Shown here: piece by piece, positions 57,965 to 60,336 of the stretch
How the letters are laid out: the number at the start of each line of letters is the position of its first letter
Numbering within the stretch: position 1 is the stretch's first letter
Origin: Oscillibacter sp.
Lineage (GTDB): Bacteria > Bacillota > Clostridia > Oscillospirales > Oscillospiraceae
Direction: 5' to 3'
DNA: 60,336 nucleotides
NCBI GenBank assembly: GCA_003522105.1
Contig: DPGF01000072.1
Coordinates: forward strand, 1-60,336
Translations under genes and position numbers: made by a program
The notes under the pieces: generated by a model
The model's input: only the letters and a program-made list of their open reading frames with translations
What the model was told of the DNA's origin: nothing
The model's database searches: none

Positions 57965-58491
57965 ATCGTTACGAGTGTGCGCGGCGTCAGCGCGTCGATG
58001 TCGTGCGTCAGAAGCAGGACGCGCGCGGACAAAATGCCGTCGAACATGGTGAAGAAAACCGCAGGCAGCGCCGCCGCCTCCGAAAGCTGCGCCGCAAAAT
58101 CCGCAAGAACCGGCTGCACATACCGCACGGCAAGCAGGGTCAGCACGCCCCAGCAGAGGGAAAACGGCAGGCAAATGCGCCCGTTCACGTCGCATTTTGT
58201 TGCGGAATAATCCCAGAAGCGCACGGCAAACAGCTTTTCGTATGCCCAGTGCACAGCGTACTCCACACTCGTCGACACAAGCGTCCCGAGCAGAAGCTGC
58301 TCCCATGCGCCGGGCAAGTCCTCCGCTCCCAGCAGCAAAATCGCAAGCATGGCAAAACCGTACACCGGGCAAAGCGGCAGAAAGACAAAGCAGCGCCGCA
58401 GCCGGTGCTTTGACCGCGTCGCCGCGGCAAAAAGTTTTTCAAGGCAGTATCCCAAAAAGCTGTAAGCAAACCAATACCAGATAAATTCCAT
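57946..58491 (-). CDS. CmpB-like (PF06541-type) membrane protein
   Basis: A 181-residue membrane protein starting MEFIWYWFAYSF after GCGGAGGAATGC. About five helices; GYCLEKLFAAATR, LPLCPVYGFAML, TSVEYAVHWAYEKLF and WDYSATKCDVNGRICLPFSL match the family often annotated as putative ABC transporter permease (CmpB). True function unknown. It is divergent from the uracil-DNA glycosylase. Confidence 0.82.
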   Translation of the reverse strand: MEFIWYWFAYSFLGYCLEKLFAAATRSKHRLRRCFVFLPLCPVYGFAMLAILLLGAEDLPGAWEQLLLGTLVSTSVEYAVHWAYEKLFAVRFWDYSATKCDVNGRICLPFSLCWGVLTLLAVRYVQPVLADFAAQLSEAAALPAVFFTMFDGILSARVLLLTHDIDALTPRTLVTISRRTA

Positions 58492-58613
58492 GCATTCCTC
58501 CGCGGTCTTTTTTCTCAGTATGGTCGCAGCGGCAGGAAAAATGCGCTCTGCGCGCGTTGCAATGCGCGGGGAATCATGGTAAAATAGCAAAAAATCGACA
58601 GGAGAACATCATT

Positions 58614-59192
58614 ATGCCTGATACCTGGGAAGCTCTGGAACACGAGTGCAGAAATTGCCGCGAATGCTCGCTGTGCGAAACGCGCACGAACGTCGTCTTC
58701 GGCGTCGGCAATCAGAATGCTGAAGTTTTATTCATCGGTGAAGGCCCCGGCGCGAACGAGGACGCACAGGGCGAACCGTTTGTCGGCCGCGCGGGACACC
58801 TGCTCGACGATATGCTTGAGATCATCGGCCTGAAGCGCGACGATGTGTACATCGCAAATATCGTCAAATGCCGCCCGCCCGAAAACCGCGACCCGCTCGG
58901 CGTGGAGCAGGAGGCCTGTATCGGCTATCTCCGCCGTCAGGCAGCACTCCTGCGCCCGAAGATCATCGTCTGCCTCGGGCGCATCGCGGCCATGCGCATC
59001 ATCAAGCCCGACTTCAAGATCACGCGCGAACACGGGCAGTGGTTTGAAAAGAGCGGCATTCAGATGATGGCCGTCTACCACCCCGCGGCGCTGCTGCGCG
59101 ACCCGCGCCGCCGCCCGGAGACCTTCGAGGACTTCAAGTCCTTGCAGCAGAAGATCAATGAGTTTTGCGAGCACACCCATGCCAATTCCTAA
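58614..59192 (+). CDS. Uracil-DNA glycosylase, family 4 (Fe-S)
   Basis: A 192-residue enzyme removing uracil from DNA. It carries the four [4Fe-4S] cysteine positions (CRNCREC... near the start and CRPPENRDP plus a later Cys), the active-site GEGPGANEDAQGEPFVGRAG and the C-terminal VYHPAALLRDPRRR. The start MPDTWEALEH follows ACAGGAGAACATCATT. Confidence 0.94.
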   Translation: MPDTWEALEHECRNCRECSLCETRTNVVFGVGNQNAEVLFIGEGPGANEDAQGEPFVGRAGHLLDDMLEIIGLKRDDVYIANIVKCRPPENRDPLGVEQEACIGYLRRQAALLRPKIIVCLGRIAAMRIIKPDFKITREHGQWFEKSGIQMMAVYHPAALLRDPRRRPETFEDFKSLQQKINEFCEHTHANS

Positions 59193-59266
59193 TGGAAAAT
59201 TCATACTTTTGACATTCTCGTCCCCAAGTCACGTCTGATATTGGCGCTTTTTGGATAAAAATGCCC

Positions 59267-59295
59267 TTGACGGGCACTTTTGTGTGTGCTATATT
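59267..59295 (+). promoter_or_regulatory. Promoter of the leader peptide/ABC transporter unit
   Basis: TTGACG (59267-59272), 17-base spacer, TATATT (59290-59295). Predicted start near 59302, about 25 bp before the leader peptide. Confidence 0.8.
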
Positions 59296-59326
59296 ACAAA
59301 CATCTTTTAGAAAGGATCTTGAGCAG

Positions 59327-59422
59327 ATGATGAAAGCCGTTTGCAGCAACGTATATCGCTATTATTACTCTTACTTTTATTGCAAGAAAAAAGTAAGAGC
59401 GATTTGTGATGCCCGTAACTGA
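59327..59422 (+). CDS. Tyrosine-rich leader peptide
   Basis: A 31-codon ORF (ATG ATG AAA, ribosome site AGAAAGGATCTTGAGCAG). Residues 9-18 read VYRYYYSYFY: six Tyr and one Phe codons within nine codons. It ends CDARN at TGA (59420-59422). The peptide lies between a consensus promoter and a terminator upstream of an ABC substrate-binding protein gene. Shape and content are those of attenuator leader peptides (as for trp and phe operons), here sensing charged tRNA-Tyr and perhaps tRNA-Phe. Confidence 0.8.
   Translation: MMKAVCSNVYRYYYSYFYCKKKVRAICDARN
59368..59399 (+). promoter_or_regulatory. Hairpin within the leader peptide codons
   Basis: CTCTTACTTTT (59368-59378) pairs perfectly with AAAAGTAAGAG (59389-59399), loop of 10. 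Its left arm lies inside the Tyr/Phe codon run, so a ribosome stalled there would melt it, as for the 1:2 helix in classical attenuators. Confidence 0.65.
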
Positions 59423-59470
59423 ACGGTTTCCACCAACACTGAAAGGTCACTTCGATCAGAGTTGCGTTAA

Positions 59471-59511
59471 AAAACCCGCCGTATGGACCACAAGTCCGTA
59501 CAGCGGGTTTT
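59471..59511 (+). terminator. Attenuator terminator before the ABC transporter gene
   Basis: AAAACCCGC (59471-59479) pairs with GCGGGTTTT (59503-59511); inner pairs GTA/TAC and GGAC/GTCC extend the stem, with loop CACAA. TTCTTATTTT follows. It lies between the leader peptide and the lipoprotein gene, 40 bp before its ATG. Confidence 0.85.
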
Positions 59512-59551
59512 CTTATTTTCACAACAAATAAAAAATTGGAGGAAAAAAAGC

Positions 59552-60336
59552 ATGAACACCAAACGTATCGTTTCTCTCTTTGCCTCTCTCTCCCTCGTTC
59601 TCAGCATGAGCCTGGGTCTGACCGGCTGCGGCGACAAGGCCGCGCAGGACGACAATCAGGGCAGCACCGACGGCGAAAGCACGAAGTACACTGTCGGCAT
59701 CTGCCAGCTCGTACAGCACGAGGCGCTCGACGCCGCCACGCAGGGCTTCATCGACGCGCTGAATGAGGCTCTGCCCGGCCAGGTCAAGATTGTGAACAAG
59801 AACGCTTCCGGCGACAGCGCCAACTGCTCTACCATCGTCAATGGCTTTGTCTCCGACAAGGTCGACCTCATCATGGCGAACGCCACCGGCGCGCTGACCG
59901 CCGCCGCTGCCGCCACGAGCGATATCCCCATTCTCGGCACCTCGATCACCGCTTACGGCGTTGCCCTCGACATTGATGACTTTGACGGCACGGTCGGCGG
60001 CAACATCTCCGGTACAAGCGACCTTGCCGACCTTGAGGCGCAGGCAAACATGATCAGTGAGTGGTTCCCCGAGGCCAAGAAGGTCGCGCTGCTGTTCTGC
60101 TCTGCCGAGCCCAACTCCCGCTACCAGATTGAAGAGGTCGCCAAGTGCCTCTCCGATAAGGGCATTGAAACGAAGGAATTTGCCTTTACCGACACGAACG
60201 ACGTCGCTTCCGTCACGCAGTCCGCTGCCGACTATGCAGATGTTGTCTATGTCCCCACCGACAACATCGCCGCCTCCAACACTGAGGCCATCGCAAACAT
60301 CCTCGTTCCGGCAGGCGTGCCCGCCATCTGCGGCGA
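59552..60336 (+). CDS. ABC transporter substrate-binding lipoprotein (TrpX/PF04392-like), 3' end outside window
   Basis: At least 261 residues, cut by the window edge. Lipoprotein signal MNTKRIVSLFASLSLVLSMS with the lipobox LTGC, then a Ser/Asp/Gly linker and a periplasmic-binding-type fold (YTVGICQLVQHEALDAATQG, VDLIMANATGALTAAAAATS, PILGTSITAYGVALD, EAKKVALLFCSAEPNSRYQI). Resembles the ABC_sub_bind family, which includes TrpX-type aromatic amino acid transporters. The Tyr-rich leader upstream supports an aromatic amino acid substrate. The start follows TTGGAGGAAAAAAAGC. Confidence 0.9.
   Translation, partial: MNTKRIVSLFASLSLVLSMSLGLTGCGDKAAQDDNQGSTDGESTKYTVGICQLVQHEALDAATQGFIDALNEALPGQVKIVNKNASGDSANCSTIVNGFVSDKVDLIMANATGALTAAAAATSDIPILGTSITAYGVALDIDDFDGTVGGNISGTSDLADLEAQANMISEWFPEAKKVALLFCSAEPNSRYQIEEVAKCLSDKGIETKEFAFTDTNDVASVTQSAADYADVVYVPTDNIAASNTEAIANILVPAGVPAICG

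Noticed and set aside
1..60336. CRISPR arrays, rRNA or tRNA genes
   Set aside because: No regularly spaced repeats, no rRNA-like segments and no CCA-ended cloverleaf were found by eye; a tRNA scan was not possible.

Overview
The window is a GC-rich chromosomal segment from an anaerobic, endospore-forming Clostridia. Gene content suggests an Oscillospiraceae-type gut Firmicute, but this rests on gene content alone. Evidence includes sporulation genes (spo0A, spoIVB, spoIID, bofA), an electron-bifurcating NfnAB pair, a minimal SufC/SufB-like Fe-S system, a class 4 (Fe-S) uracil-DNA glycosylase, meso-DAP-type MurE, T-box control of trpB and Shine-Dalgarno-led genes. No rRNA, tRNA or CRISPR array was seen.

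Layout: 1-800 is degraded, partly AT-rich mobile-type DNA holding two broken genes. 849-6187 carries a Crp/Fnr regulator, nfnAB, a pyrophosphatase and an SLH-domain exported protein. 6344-10450 (mostly minus) holds thioredoxin, a TetR-controlled pair of unknown membrane proteins, a NifX-like/Crp pair and a small alarmone synthetase. 10732-16361 holds an AI-2E-family permease, the csoR-copA copper locus and an exported PLD-family enzyme. 16527-18236 holds a NifU-like/GGGtGRT pair. 18434-20145 is trpB behind a T-box leader. 20337-24168 holds rpsI-rplM, ttcA, bofA-yaaL, tadA and a membrane protein. 24352-32365 is a sporulation and envelope-stress block (spoIID, an exported NodB-like remnant, a two-component system with HtrA and a 38-aa membrane peptide, spo0A, spoIVB). 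32617-46656 is the division and cell wall (dcw) cluster on the minus strand: mraZ-rsmH-ftsL-spoVD/ftsI-murE-mraY-ftsW-murG, then murA-ftsQ-ftsZ, interrupted by one opposite-strand gene and lacking murF and murD. 47062-50880 holds rsmD-coaD-coiled-coil protein and Asp23-FakA. 50922-59192 holds a ferritin-like protein, the SufC/SufB-like pair, YwlG, an ECF S component, glpK, a hydrolase, a CmpB-like membrane protein and a uracil-DNA glycosylase. 59267 to the end is an ABC transporter substrate-binding lipoprotein gene preceded by a short leader peptide very rich in tyrosine and by a terminator.

The most interesting signals are regulatory. (1) A Tyr/Phe-rich leader peptide followed by a terminator, which looks like ribosome-mediated attenuation in a lineage that usually uses T-boxes. 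(2) An in-frame CopA-CopZ fusion with an internal Shine-Dalgarno and ATG that could also release free CopZ. (3) An identical 13-bp palindrome at the tetR promoter and at the promoter of two unknown membrane genes, one of which seems to have an ATA start codon. (4) A 29-codon ORF between two tandem terminators and trpB. (5) A NifU-like/GGGtGRT pair with a palindrome at its transcription start.

All calls come from reading the sequence and from knowledge of protein families; no database search was run.
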